Below are positions 12,649 to 23,099 of a DNA stretch of 64,000 bases, in pieces. Position numbers and translations under genes: made by a program. The notes beneath the pieces were generated by a model. It searched no databases, was not told where the DNA came from, and saw only the letters and a program-made list of their open reading frames with translations. How positions within the stretch are numbered: position 1 is the stretch's first letter; each line of letters starts with the position of its first letter. The stretch comes from Marsupella aquatica (Eukaryota; Marchantiophyta), in contig OZ316892.1 of the NCBI GenBank assembly GCA_973895155.1, forward strand, positions 24,924,001 to 24,988,000, in the 5' to 3' direction.

Positions 12649-13312
12649 ATTGTCTATGGATCACAATTGTAAATTGTTGTACAGACCAGGGCTTCAAGCA
12701 ATGCCGCAGGATTGAGAATGATTGGAATGGGATTTCAGGATTTCATAATTAGGGCATCGTAGAGTGTATCCTTCGGTGAGAGATTCAACATATGTATTAA
12801 GATATATTCCTTCCAGGCCATAAGCATTCGCAGATTACTTGGACCTAAATTGGACACTTCGTGTATCAGTTTTTGGTGGAGCAATTTGTGCTGCAAGCGC
12901 CCATTGATTGAGCCCTCCACTCGGCCCTCCATATGGATGAGACAGAATTGAATTATTACTGATGAAAGGCAAGAAAACAATGTACACACGTAGAACCTTT
13001 ATAGAATGGAGGCGCTGGCCATGATTGAAAGCTTGGATCAACTAGGCAATGTCCACAATAGGGAGGAGGATTCCGAGCGGGACGGCATTGCCAGGCTTGA
13101 AAATGGAGCGAGACCCTTTGAGCAGGCCACGTCTCTTTTCTGGAGTCCAACATGTGTCTGCAAGGAACCCCGTACTTAAAATATCCTGTATCCATTGGGG
13201 TTGGACTCTGGCATGACTCAGCCCATACACCCCATATACTAAAGTTAGAGTGTCAGAATACGGGGTATTTAATGTATACAGTGAGTGAACCCCGTTAACG
13301 TAGGAGATGCTC
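12649..13312. other. Right subterminal region of the Harbinger element
   Basis: Non-coding sequence between the transposase start and the right terminal repeat (13303-13312, reverse complement of GAGCATCTCC). It presumably holds the transposase promoter. The word ACCCCGTTAA sits at 13289-13298, mirroring one near the left tip. Confidence 0.6.
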
Positions 13313-13315
13313 TTA
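13313..13315. repeat. Right target-site duplication of Harbinger-1 (TTA)
   Basis: TTA immediately follows the right terminal repeat and equals the TTA at 8895-8897. Confidence 0.8.
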
Positions 13316-13483
13316 CATACTAGAACCCCCTCAGGTATCGGTGTTCATGAGTAATTTAAAATTTTGTAAGTACAGTAGTTACATGTGTATTATTGGTCTT
13401 GTGTATGTGGACCAGTGGATTAAGGTCGACCTTATGTCTACCTGCGTATGTGGGAAGGTACACGGGAGACTGGATACATGTAA

Positions 13484-13919
13484 GAGCATCCACACCCGTC
13501 TGCCATACTAGGCAACCGACAGTGAATATGGAGCATTGCGCACGATAAACCTTTTTTGGACCAATAGCATTGTTAGCGGAATGCTATTGTATGTGGACAA
13601 CAATAGCATTCCACTAACACCCCGGGCCTGTCTAAATGGGTCCCCGCAGCGCCATTCGTACCCTGCAAAATGACCTTGACTTTGCCCTCCAACCGACCTC
13701 CATTCAGGATGACTGGACTAGATTCTATGTAGGGCATTGGATCCAACGACCAGTTAGGTGAGCCGGGCATGTGCTTGCGGTACACTGCCGGTTGGCACAT
13801 GTAGTTCAGAAACAACTAAGGGTTTTAGAGGGATAGGTGGGGAACCCTAATTGCTACATTCACCATTTGGGCCAGTGACTTAGAGTGGGCAAATATGGTG
13901 CTGATGGGTGTGGATGCTC
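13484..13919. mobile_element. Tourist-like MITE, 436 bp
   Basis: Perfect 14-bp terminal inverted repeats GAGCATCCACACCC lie at 13484-13497 and, reversed, at 13906-13919. They are flanked by TAA on both sides (13481-13483 and 13920-13922). No transposase is encoded. The tip shares GAGCATC with the Harbinger element ending 172 bp to the left, so the MITE was probably mobilised by a Harbinger transposase, though not necessarily that copy. An internal CAATAGCATTCC word is present in inverted orientation near 13570-13610. Confidence 0.92.
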
Positions 13920-13922
13920 TAA

Positions 13923-16900
13923 TGGCCAGCCCGGAACCATTGGTAAACATGAAGGGTACTTTTTGTTTATGCCTGCCACAAACAAGCCAGCAATACATAG
14001 GACACCACACACATGTAATGGCAAGCATGGAACCACTGGTACACGTGAAGGGAACATTTTGTTGATGCCTACCACAAATAGGACAACAATGCTCTGGCTC
14101 CCACCAGAAACAGGATATATGGTGTACAATGCCACTCCATTCCATGATAAATCCAAAATTTTTGTTTAAATCACGGAGTGTTATTCTATATATGTATGTG
14201 AGTGTTGGTTTTTGATGTGCAATTACTAGGATGCTATATTCACCATTATGCGATACAAAGCAATGATGTGGCAGATTATGAGTATTGCCTGTTTGGTCAA
14301 TACTACCCTTTGTTGGGGAAAATATTGTGACACGCAACCAAGCGAACAACAAGCAAACATGCACATTGACACCGAGAGATATGTGGTTCACTTTCAATGA
14401 GGCTACGTCCACGGAAAACACACAAGAGCTTTACTACGTTCTAGAATCGTGAACCATACCAAGCATCCATAGCACGAGCTCTCCCTATTGCCTATATGCT
14501 AGGAACTAGAGTTGCGACTAATCATCATTAATACCCTAATGCCTGTTAGCCTAAGTGAACTAAGTTAACACAAGACTAGAGGCAACCCTAACACCCTTAA
14601 CATCTTGTTTGCATGGCATTATGGAAACAACACCCAGGAAAGCAAGAGTTGGGCTTGAGTTTTGAGTAGCTCTTATTGTCTATAATGCTGAGGTAATAGG
14701 ACATTGATACAGGTAATGGCCCAATGGATTTCTACTATTACTAATTTTAGTAAGAGTAGAGGAGATTCTTCATAATGAGTTGACACAAATTTTGAGTTTG
14801 GATTCTTCTCCAAATATGCTCTAAAATATACAAAGAGGAAAATCACATGGGCACTAGGTCTGGGAAAAGGTCCTTTGGGTAAAAATATATAGACACAAGA
14901 TTATAAGAAGAACATCATTTCTGTTAAACCTGGCAAGGGTATTAGCAAAGGTAATTCACTCAAATTGGAGGTATTTTTAACACTGGTTAGAAGTCAACAA
15001 GTTGGAATGAAAGGTACAAATTCACTAGAGAAGAACTTGTGTTAAGGAGTAGTCAGGGGGGTAGCTACCACATTTGGTATGGAGAAGGAGTCTCTATATA
15101 TCAAAATGAGAGTTGGGGTTTAGGGTGTCTAGATAAGGTAGGCAACGAAGAAGTATACAGAAAAGGATTCTGTCAATAACGTTTGGGTTGACTTCTCATC
15201 CGATTGATGAATACACCCTGCAGCCTGTACAGATTTAGGGTGCAATTTACAGATGATATCTCTGCTATTTCCTTGACTCGAAACCTCTCACTACTATTGA
15301 AAGAAGACCAGTGGGGCTCTTAAACTAATTGTGAAATTTATGAGTCATAAGCTCATTTCTGAGAACGCAGTAATTGTGTCTTAAAACTAGCCTGCTATAT
15401 CATGTTTTTTTCATTCAGTTGTTGTCTAGGGTAGTGCATCGTGCCCAGGGGTCTAAGATGACAGTGCACCATGTGCAAGGCACGTGTGTGATCAGTCAAG
15501 TCTGGCACTGTATAACTTTCCGGCAGAACCCGGAAGTTCTGCAAACCTTTTCAACTGGTGCGTCAGAAAAAGTGCTTTTCAACTTTTTTGGTGCTGTAGA
15601 AAATGCTTCTGCAAAGGTCGTTTGAACAGTACGGCTATAATTCAGCCCATAGACTGCAGCTTTGCTGAAAAAGCCAGCTTCATTTCCAAATTCTCTTTTT
15701 CCGACCTACTTCTGGATGGTCTATTTCGTTAGGGTACAGTTTGAGGGCCTAGCTCTTATAAAACAATGGTAGGGTTGGGCAGGACTGCAGCCACGACACC
15801 AAAACTTGGTTGGACGGGCTCGCCGAAGAAATTGATAAGAACGTTCCTGAAGCTGTTTTAAGCTTTGAATTGGCAAACATCAGATAGCACTTGCTGGTGA
15901 TGGCTTCAAGAGAGTGATTAAGGCAGAGGCTACTGTTTTTCTGGCTGTCACATTTATGCTAAGAATTAACTTTGCAGATTGGTAGCCTTGAACATCAGTT
16001 CGAGACTACTTTGCAGATTGGCACCCCAAGCTGGATTGGTATTGTCTAGTCGGCGAAGCACTACGTTTGCAGTCATGGAGGTTTACGAGCGTCAGCCGGT
16101 ACCCCAGCATGTACTCTCATCCCGACCCCATTACAATTGTGGTTGCAGTAGGGTTTTGCCAATACTTTCAGAGAAGTGAAAGAGATTGCGAATGAACGGG
16201 AACGTAGATGGGCAGAAATTTATAAACATTGACAGATCTGGTCTCTGAAATTTTGAACTGGCACATGCCTGATTTCTCATCCGGTCTCATTTTCGTCTCT
16301 TGTGAGATGTCAGGCCTGACCTAAACTTGACCAGCGTCTTACACACGGGCCTTAAAATACTGCAGTCATGGGGTTTTCTGATTTTCTTGTGTAAGATGTG
16401 TGGCTTTCATAGTTATTGAGTGTATGGGATTATCCTTGTGCTTCTGTTCTGCCGTGTTTAGTTCTTTGAAAAAGATCGATGTGACGTATTTGCACCCTTT
16501 GGTTCCCACCCAGGCTTAATTTGTTCAAATCTCTAGATTGATTTTCCGTTGCAGACTTGGTCCATATAAATTCTGCCCAGACCTAAACTAGCGTTGCACA
16601 GCTTGTGGTGACGCCTCCATGTTTGCAAGTAGTTCTTTCTTCAACGGTTGTCAAGTACCAATAAACTTTGAGATGCTAAGGTAGTCACAACAATTATATT
16701 TCTACCACATCGGGGCTCATATTGATGTTTTCTGATGTCGTGAGATAACAGGACGACATGCTTGGGCATCCCTGAGGTCACACTATTGGAGTCACTTGTT
16801 TGGAAGAGGCATCACTTTTGCCCACTATTTTCCCCAGAGAATATATGCAGAGCACGTCAAGAAATCTTAAGATAAAAGGAAGTGCCAGTCAGCATTTCTA

Positions 16901-17220
16901 CAAGTTGAAAAATCGTCTCAATTGTCAGCATTCAACAGTTGGGGTTGTACTTCACTGGTAGGAAGACCACTCATACGAACCTTACCACATCACCCACCAA
17001 AGTGGCTTCTTCTACGTAAATATCTAACTGCCATACACTAGAGACATTTCATTTTAAAAAATGGGACCAGAAGGAACTGTTGTACTAGATGGGACGAGAT
17101 GGGACTGTGCAATGTGGGATGCAGCAATTTATAGACCCTCCAATCTACTCTTTCCGCGAAGCCTGTTCAAATTGAATCCCAGAGTGACTACGGATCTCAA
17201 TCGATTGTGCTTTTGCTCAC
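13923..17220. other. Intergenic with a possible decayed gene at 15.4-16.2 kb
   Basis: No clear gene. On the plus strand several short blocks look protein-like in changing frames: near 15480-15620 (EVLQTFSTGASEKVLF), near 15805-15880 (WLDGLAEEIDKNVPEA) and near 16165-16230 (EVKEIANERERRWAEI). They are collinear and could be exons or frameshifted pieces of one old gene. I cannot name the family and do not claim a function. Confidence 0.3.
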
Positions 17221-17289
17221 TTGCTAGGAAATAGCTTGACCTCACTCGCTAGGAAATAGCTTGACCTCACTCGCTAGGAAATAGCTTGA
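17221..17289. repeat. 25-bp tandem repeat, about 2.8 copies
   Basis: The unit contains CGCTAGGAAATAGCTTGACC and repeats at 17221, 17246 and 17271 with one or two substitutions. It lies about 160 bp beyond the stop codon of the SDR gene, so it may be in or near its 3' untranslated region. Confidence 0.85.
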
Positions 17290-17445
17290 TAAGGGTCATG
17301 GAGAGTGGACCTCCCTACTTGTACGTTGTTTCTTGTCTGCTAAGACGCATCGATAGAAAGGAAACCAGAACGGCTTTGGGTCAGCCGTATAGTCTCTCTT
17401 CTTAAAAATTGTCGCTCATGTGTAAGGAACACACAATCCTGATCT

Positions 17446-19220
17446 TTAGAAAGAATAGTCTGCTCTGTCCCTCAAGAATTTTCCATTTGGACCTCCACTT
17501 GGGAAGAGTGCAAGCCATGACGCAGTATCGGCACCATTTTCCAAAGTGCGACCCCCTGGAATATTACCGTTTATATCAGTGCTCGTCAGTCCAGGAGTCA
17601 TTACGTTCACGTACACCTTACTGCCACGGGGCCGGCTGGAAAGTGACTTGGCGAGAATCCTGGTATAAGCATTCAAAAGAATCTTCGATATTTGATACTG
17701 TTTTCCAAACCCAGTCGTCCAATCTTCATCTTGACCTTTCTTAGCATCTTCCAAATACTTGGCACCCAGAGAATCCACCGCTTCTTCAGTAAGATGATCC
17801 AAGTCGTTCAGTTCTAGTTTCACCTTCTCGTTTTGCAGGAACTTCAACATATCCAATGAAAACGTTACCATAAAATCAAGTACAACAGTTTGTCCAAAAG
17901 AAACCACAATGTCTACAGGATTTCAAGCGCACTAAAGCTGCCGGGAAAGGAGGCATGCACAGAGTTTCTAACTACAAGAAATCCTTCTATAAAGTAAGAA
18001 CTCTATTCACGACAGCATATTCAGTTCCTTGACCAAATCACAAATTGAAAATTGCACAACTTGAACCCACGTCACCCAAGTCACAAGAAAAAATGTAGCA
18101 AGGTCTTACATGAAGCTGTCCAAGCTCTGAACTGACGTTTACAATACGTGCACCAGATGCTGATGGTTTCAACAGCGGCAACAAGGCAGAAATGACCATC
18201 TTCTGGCCGTAATAGTTTGTGTTGAGAATTAACTCTGTGCTCTCATAGCCTGGTTGCAAGTCGATGTCACTAATTCCAGCGTTGTTAACCTGTAATGCTT
18301 TTTATAAGTCCCAGAGAAACTTGTAGAAAACAGAAGTACTACTGAAATAAGATTGGTCACCTTGGTGTTTTGCCAAGCGCTTGGTTTTAAAATTAACTGG
18401 ACAGAAAAAAAATCAACCTAGACTCACCAGAATATCAATCCCTCCAAATTTCTCCTTAATCCAGCTTGCGAGCTTCTCAGACGAGAATGCATCAGTAACA
18501 TCCAATGGATGAAACAACACATTTACCAGTCCTTGAGCTTTAAGTTTATCGACGGCCGCCATCCCTCTACTCTCATCTCGAGCAGTCAAAATTGTGGTCA
18601 CTCCCGCGTTTGCTAATTGTCGCACTATCTCAAAGCCAATTCCTTTGTTGCCCCCCGTTACTACAGCCAATGTGTCCTTCGACCACCATCTAAGGCAACA
18701 GAGAAATTTCGCTGAGGAAGAGAAACTAAACTCCGAGCACGAAATGTCTACAGTTCTACTTAAACCACCACTGGCGCTATGAAAGGGAGAAGTTTCCAAA
18801 GCTTCTCCCTTTTTTCACTTTCCAGTCCCTGTCCTCTACTATGGCCACCTTCTCCATACTCCTCTACTATGGCCACCTTCTCCATAATTTCAGGAATTGA
18901 GAATAATTTTGGTGAGCTCTGGTATTACCAGAACTTGCTGGTGACAGTGGTGGTTTAGGCCACACCTCAAATCGTACCTCGCTTCAACTGTAATTTCACA
19001 TGGATGGTATCGGACGAAAATCAATTGCATCGCACTGGGAATCCCTTTTCTGACAACTCTAAGATCAGCAAACGAGAGATATATACCTGACTTCATCAAG
19101 GGTTTTCCCTTCAATAAATTTGATGTATGACTGCCTAGACGCCTCAGAGTCTGGATCGACTGCGAAGAATTTATACTCAAAAGGATGATCTCTGCCATAT
19201 TCCACATCAGCCAACCCAAT
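17446..19220 (-). CDS. Short-chain dehydrogenase/reductase (SDR), multi-exon
   Basis: NAD(P)H-dependent carbonyl/alcohol oxidoreductase of the plant neomenthol-dehydrogenase/salutaridine-reductase-like group. Exons, 5' to 3': 19220-19087, 18689-18428, 18289-18110 and 17841-17446, all with GT-AG introns and matching phases. The first visible exon ends ...KTLDEV and completes an Arg codon across the intron into WWSKDTLAVVTGGNKGIG. This gives the RWWS lead-in I recall in this group, followed by the TGxxxGxG cofactor loop. Exon three opens VNNAG and holds IVNVSSE (catalytic Ser). The last exon has YQISK (Tyr-x3-Lys) and ends RDRADYSF. The visible exons encode about 323 residues. No Met occurs in the 19220 exon, which follows an acceptor-like CTTAG, so an upstream exon with the start codon is missing from this model. 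The ATG at 18799 is probably intronic. Substrate unknown. Confidence 0.85.
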
Positions 19221-21760
19221 CTAAGCAGAGCTCACGGATTGCGAGTTAAGTCACGTAAAAGGGGTAGCAAGATCCTTTGACCATTCCTTCAGCATCAATC
19301 AACAGCGAGGAAAGCTGAAAATAGCCAACAAAACAAAGCGACAGAGACATGGTGCACACTACATCCTACCCATTTTTCGACACTGTTCTGCACCAAGCGT
19401 GCTGCTTGGCTGCGTCCACGGTAGGTCAAAATGCCATGTGATTTATGCTCTCACCCAGCTAGGCGCCCTGGAAATAGTCGAACAATACCTCGAGGCGGCC
19501 AAATAGATTCATATGTTATTTCTGATTTCCTTTCCGCACATAGGGTCGTTGAAAACTGATACCCCCCTTGGGTATTGTTTGAAACAGATTGCTCTAAAAA
19601 ATGCTAACCCGAAACAAGAGCTATATCACTCTGTCAAACGTCAATATTCCGGTTCTGATCAAGACTAGGACATTTCAGTTGGCTCCCATTCAAGAGCTAA
19701 ATCCGTTCATTCAAAGTATCAGTCTATGCCATCGGAGCCAAAATGGTCCCATGTGAGTCTCCGTAGACTTGAAATTCATTCATGCATCGGGTAATTCATC
19801 GACTCACCCTTCCTTCCTCCCTCCATGCTATCTGTCTGTCTGTTTGTCTAATCCAGAATAAGACATTTGAACACAGTACATTATACATTTCATCCGTTGG
19901 CCCTCTGTCCGTTCGTTGTCACATGATGATTGCACAAAAAATTACAACATCCCTGTGGAACCAGGACCCAGAGCTTCTGCATGATTATTCGAAGCGCTGT
20001 CCAGAGCGAATTTCGTGAAGCAGGAGGGAGGAGCCCACAAACAGCAGACAACAGAGTTCATCTTTATGCACACTTACACTTTTGAGGCCATTGAGTCAAG
20101 GCAGCAGAAGTTCTCCCTCGTTCTTCCTGACTCCAGGCCTGAATCCTTCTGAAGCACCTATGTAGTCTGTGTATGAAACCCAAACTGAGGAATGACGAAC
20201 TCAAAAACTTTGCTCTATCTAGCAAAATGGAGAGCCAGGAACATGGAGAGCAGCACCAATGTCGATGTACCTCGTATGACAGGCACAAAAGAAGGCTCAG
20301 ATCGTGGAGCCACATGCACCTCCCAATGAATAGCCCTGAAGAGAAGGTCAGTAGAATGCAATCTGAAGTAGTACCTAAATCTATCCTGACCACTAGTTTT
20401 AGGTGTAGAACCCTGGATGTTGAGCTACCAGAGAGAAATTGGAGGTAATTTATTGGAAGCCCACACGAGAAACCATGGTAAGTAGGTGGTAAAGAAAAAC
20501 AAAGTTCTAATTCATTTGTGACTAAAGATGTTCTAATTGACAATACTACCACAATGGTTTTTTGTATTTACAAGTATGTCATACTTTAGTATATGGACTG
20601 CAAGCTCACCAAGGTAACCATATACCAATACTGTGGCATATTTATAAATACAATAAAAACAGTGGCAACATATTAAATTTGAGCATCTTTAATTAGTGGC
20701 AATGTGATTACAAGCTGTGAAGAAAAATTGCTCCCAAAGCAACAGCTTAAGGGCCAAGAACCAACCCAACCCAAGAAACACAGAATTAAGAAGGGCCCAA
20801 CTTAGGCCAAGCACCAAGGGCAGCAAGTACACAGGACACTTCTAAACAACTTACAAGAACTTTCTTAAAGGGCATCAATAGCTAAGAAAAGATAAACATA
20901 TGTTTGAATACCATTAGTCATACAAAGATGTATGAATATCAAGAGTCATGACAATCTAAACTTTTTGGATGTTTGCCCTATCAGTTTTCTAGAAAGAACC
21001 ACCTTAAAGAAGGCCAGGGTGGTCCAAACTATAGAGCAAGAGAAGGGGGGGGGGGGGTGAAGGCTTTATGCTTGGGCAAGTCTGAGCGTAGGCTATTGAC
21101 CACTGGCTGTTGTGGCTGATTAAGAGTCAGAGATAGTGAGGTCAGGAAGAAGAAAGTTACAGATCTGATCGCAGTCAATGGAATTTTTTTGTCCCTGAAG
21201 AAGCAATCTTTATTTGACGATATAAATGCCAAACATAAGGACCTGGCAACCTTAAAATGGGAATCAGCCTGGAGAGGAACAACCTAGACCAGATTAGTCT
21301 AGTTAACATTTACTGTAATTGATGATCTTTACAGTTGAAATAGGGCAATTTGGCCGTTTTCCAAAGAAAAGATGGATCATTTCTTGGGCACAACACAACA
21401 GTCAGTCCAAGGAGACACCAATTAACCTAGTGTAGTGTTCTTGGACATGAGAAACCATAGAAACAGTGACATGGTCAGCGCCAAAGATAAATTGCTCCCT
21501 ACTCTGATTTATGACCAAAATAGTTAGAGGCAGCACGGGAGGCAGCATTGCGGGCCATAACCCTAAGAAAATGAGGGCCTGTTTTGAGGGGCTATTATGC
21601 TCATAATGCTCTCATGACAGGGAGTTAATGCACTTAAAGCCTAGTAGAAGTAAAGGATAAGTTGTAATGCCCCTGTAATTGTGCAAAAACATCGTTTGTA
21701 TACTATAGTTTTCATCATGACTCTTAGGATCTCTTTGCTCTGCATGTGCATTACACAAAA
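19221..21760. other. Intergenic, no gene recognised
   Basis: The unseen 5' exon and promoter of the SDR gene should lie in the first few hundred bases, but I could not fix them. The rest shows only short frames. A run of about 13 G residues occurs near 21046-21058. The segment 20060-20550 has a long minus-strand frame of low-complexity leucine/serine composition that I do not trust. Confidence 0.5.
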
Positions 21761-22240
21761 GATGTTGAGGTGAAAAAAGATGTCAAGATCAAGAAAAGAT
21801 CTCAGTGTGAAAAAAGTTGTCAATGAGAGAAAAAGATGTTGAGGTGAAGAAAAAATGTTGGTGTGAAAAAGTTGTTGATGAGAGAAAAAGATTTTGAGGT
21901 GAAGAAAAGATGTTGGTGTGAAAAAAGTTGTCGATGAGAGAAAAAGATGTCGATGTGAGGAAAAGAAGTCAAAGTGAAAAAAAGATGTTGAGGATAGAAA
22001 GGATGGCAAGGTGAGAAACAGATGTAAAGATGAGGAAAACATGTTGAGACAAGAAAAGATGTCAAGGGTGAGGGAAAGAAGTAGTGGTAAGGTAAAGAAC
22101 ACAAAAGGTGCCTGTGGATTGCACAGAAGCTGTTGAGGTGAAGAAAATATGTTGAAAGGAGAAAAAAATGTTGAGGTGAGGCAAAGTTGTCGAGTAAACA
22201 CAAAGATATGCAGGCAAACTCATTCCCCATGCGCTGCAAA
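21760..22240. repeat. Purine-rich degenerate minisatellite
   Basis: Irregular repeats of about 20-25 bp built on GATGTTGAGGTGAAGAAAA, with variants such as AAAAGTTGTCGATGAGAGA. The plus strand is almost pure purine plus T, so the minus strand gives a spurious Phe/Leu/Ser-rich open frame. Such a strand-asymmetric tract could form unusual DNA structures. The LINE at 22337 inserted about 100 bp beyond its end. Confidence 0.8.
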
Positions 22241-22315
22241 AAAGATGTAGCATAAAAAATGTCATTGTTTAATGGTGTTTGTCATTGTTGCAAAAATGTT
22301 ATCATTTTGGTCATT

Positions 22316-22336
22316 ATTGTGAACGTGTTATTGTTG
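22316..22336. repeat. LINE target-site duplication, 3'-side copy
   Basis: The 21 bases here match 25941-25961 with one mismatch (G versus A at the tenth base). They flank the LINE directly, as expected from target-primed reverse transcription. Confidence 0.88.
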
Positions 22337-23099
22337 TTGTTTTTTTTCCCCAAAAAACCGGGACAAAACCCGGGAACCTTAATTAAGCAAACCAAAAACA
22401 ACAGCACCGCCTAGGAGAAGGAGGCAGCACAAAAAACCACAATTAAGGGGCTTGAAAGAGGAAGCTCACCCCAGAGAGGAGAGAAAGGGCACCATAGTCC
22501 AATCCGCCTAAGTGGAAGGAGGCGGAACAGATAGGGACTGCAAACCCAAGGACAGGAAACTAAATCTAGGTCACGGAATACGCTAATACCTACTCATGAT
22601 CAATCCATCACTGCAACAAGACCAGAATCCACCCAAGAAATAATCATGGTGAGAGCCAAACTCACACCCCACTGGCCGCCTTAAAAACTTCACATATGCC
22701 TCCAAAAAGCCGCTGCAGAGCATCCGACCTCAACACAAAACTTCACCGATCAGCAACGGCAGCCGTCCCCCCAACCTTAGAAAGACTAGATAATAAGCCA
22801 AATGAATAGGCAGCACAACTTACTCCTCACATTGTCACCAACAGCCACCATAAACGAAGACCATATCCAATCCAAATCTGCACCGGCGAAGGTCAGAATC
22901 CGAGCCCATGAGAGAATCCGAGCTGCAGAAAACTCATCTATCATCCCAATCGGTGACCCGCATCAGACCCAACCAAAGAAACATCCAACGACAACCAAAA
23001 CCCACGTTGATCCATAAATTGGAGCCTATGCATTCTCCAAAACCAATCACTCCCTCATTCACCAGTCACCGGAGATCTTCCCAAATTATTTATGGATGG

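Larger units (their letters stand above)
8898..13312. mobile_element. PIF/Harbinger DNA transposon, nearly complete
   Basis: This 4.4-kb element has terminal inverted repeats beginning GAGCATCTCC (left 8898; right reverse complement ending 13312) and a TTA duplication outside each end. It carries the two genes expected of plant Harbingers: a DNA-binding partner protein of the NAM-associated type (plus strand, 9298-10434) and a DDE transposase (minus strand, 11329-12648), arranged tail to tail. Each reading frame has exactly one in-frame stop, so this copy is probably only recently inactive. Both ends also carry the word ACCCCGTTAA near the tip. Confidence 0.9.

Noticed and set aside
18413-18799. 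SDR first exon starting at ATG 18799
   Set aside because: A good splice acceptor at 18690 and an in-phase upstream exon explain the conserved part better; the extra 36 residues look non-coding.
20064-20552. 162-codon minus-strand frame
   Set aside because: No recognisable domain, composition is Leu/Ser/Cys-rich, and no supporting splice or neighbour context.
21641-22201. 186-codon minus-strand open frame rich in Phe, Leu, Ser
   Set aside because: It lies across the purine-rich minisatellite and is a by-product of the repeat.
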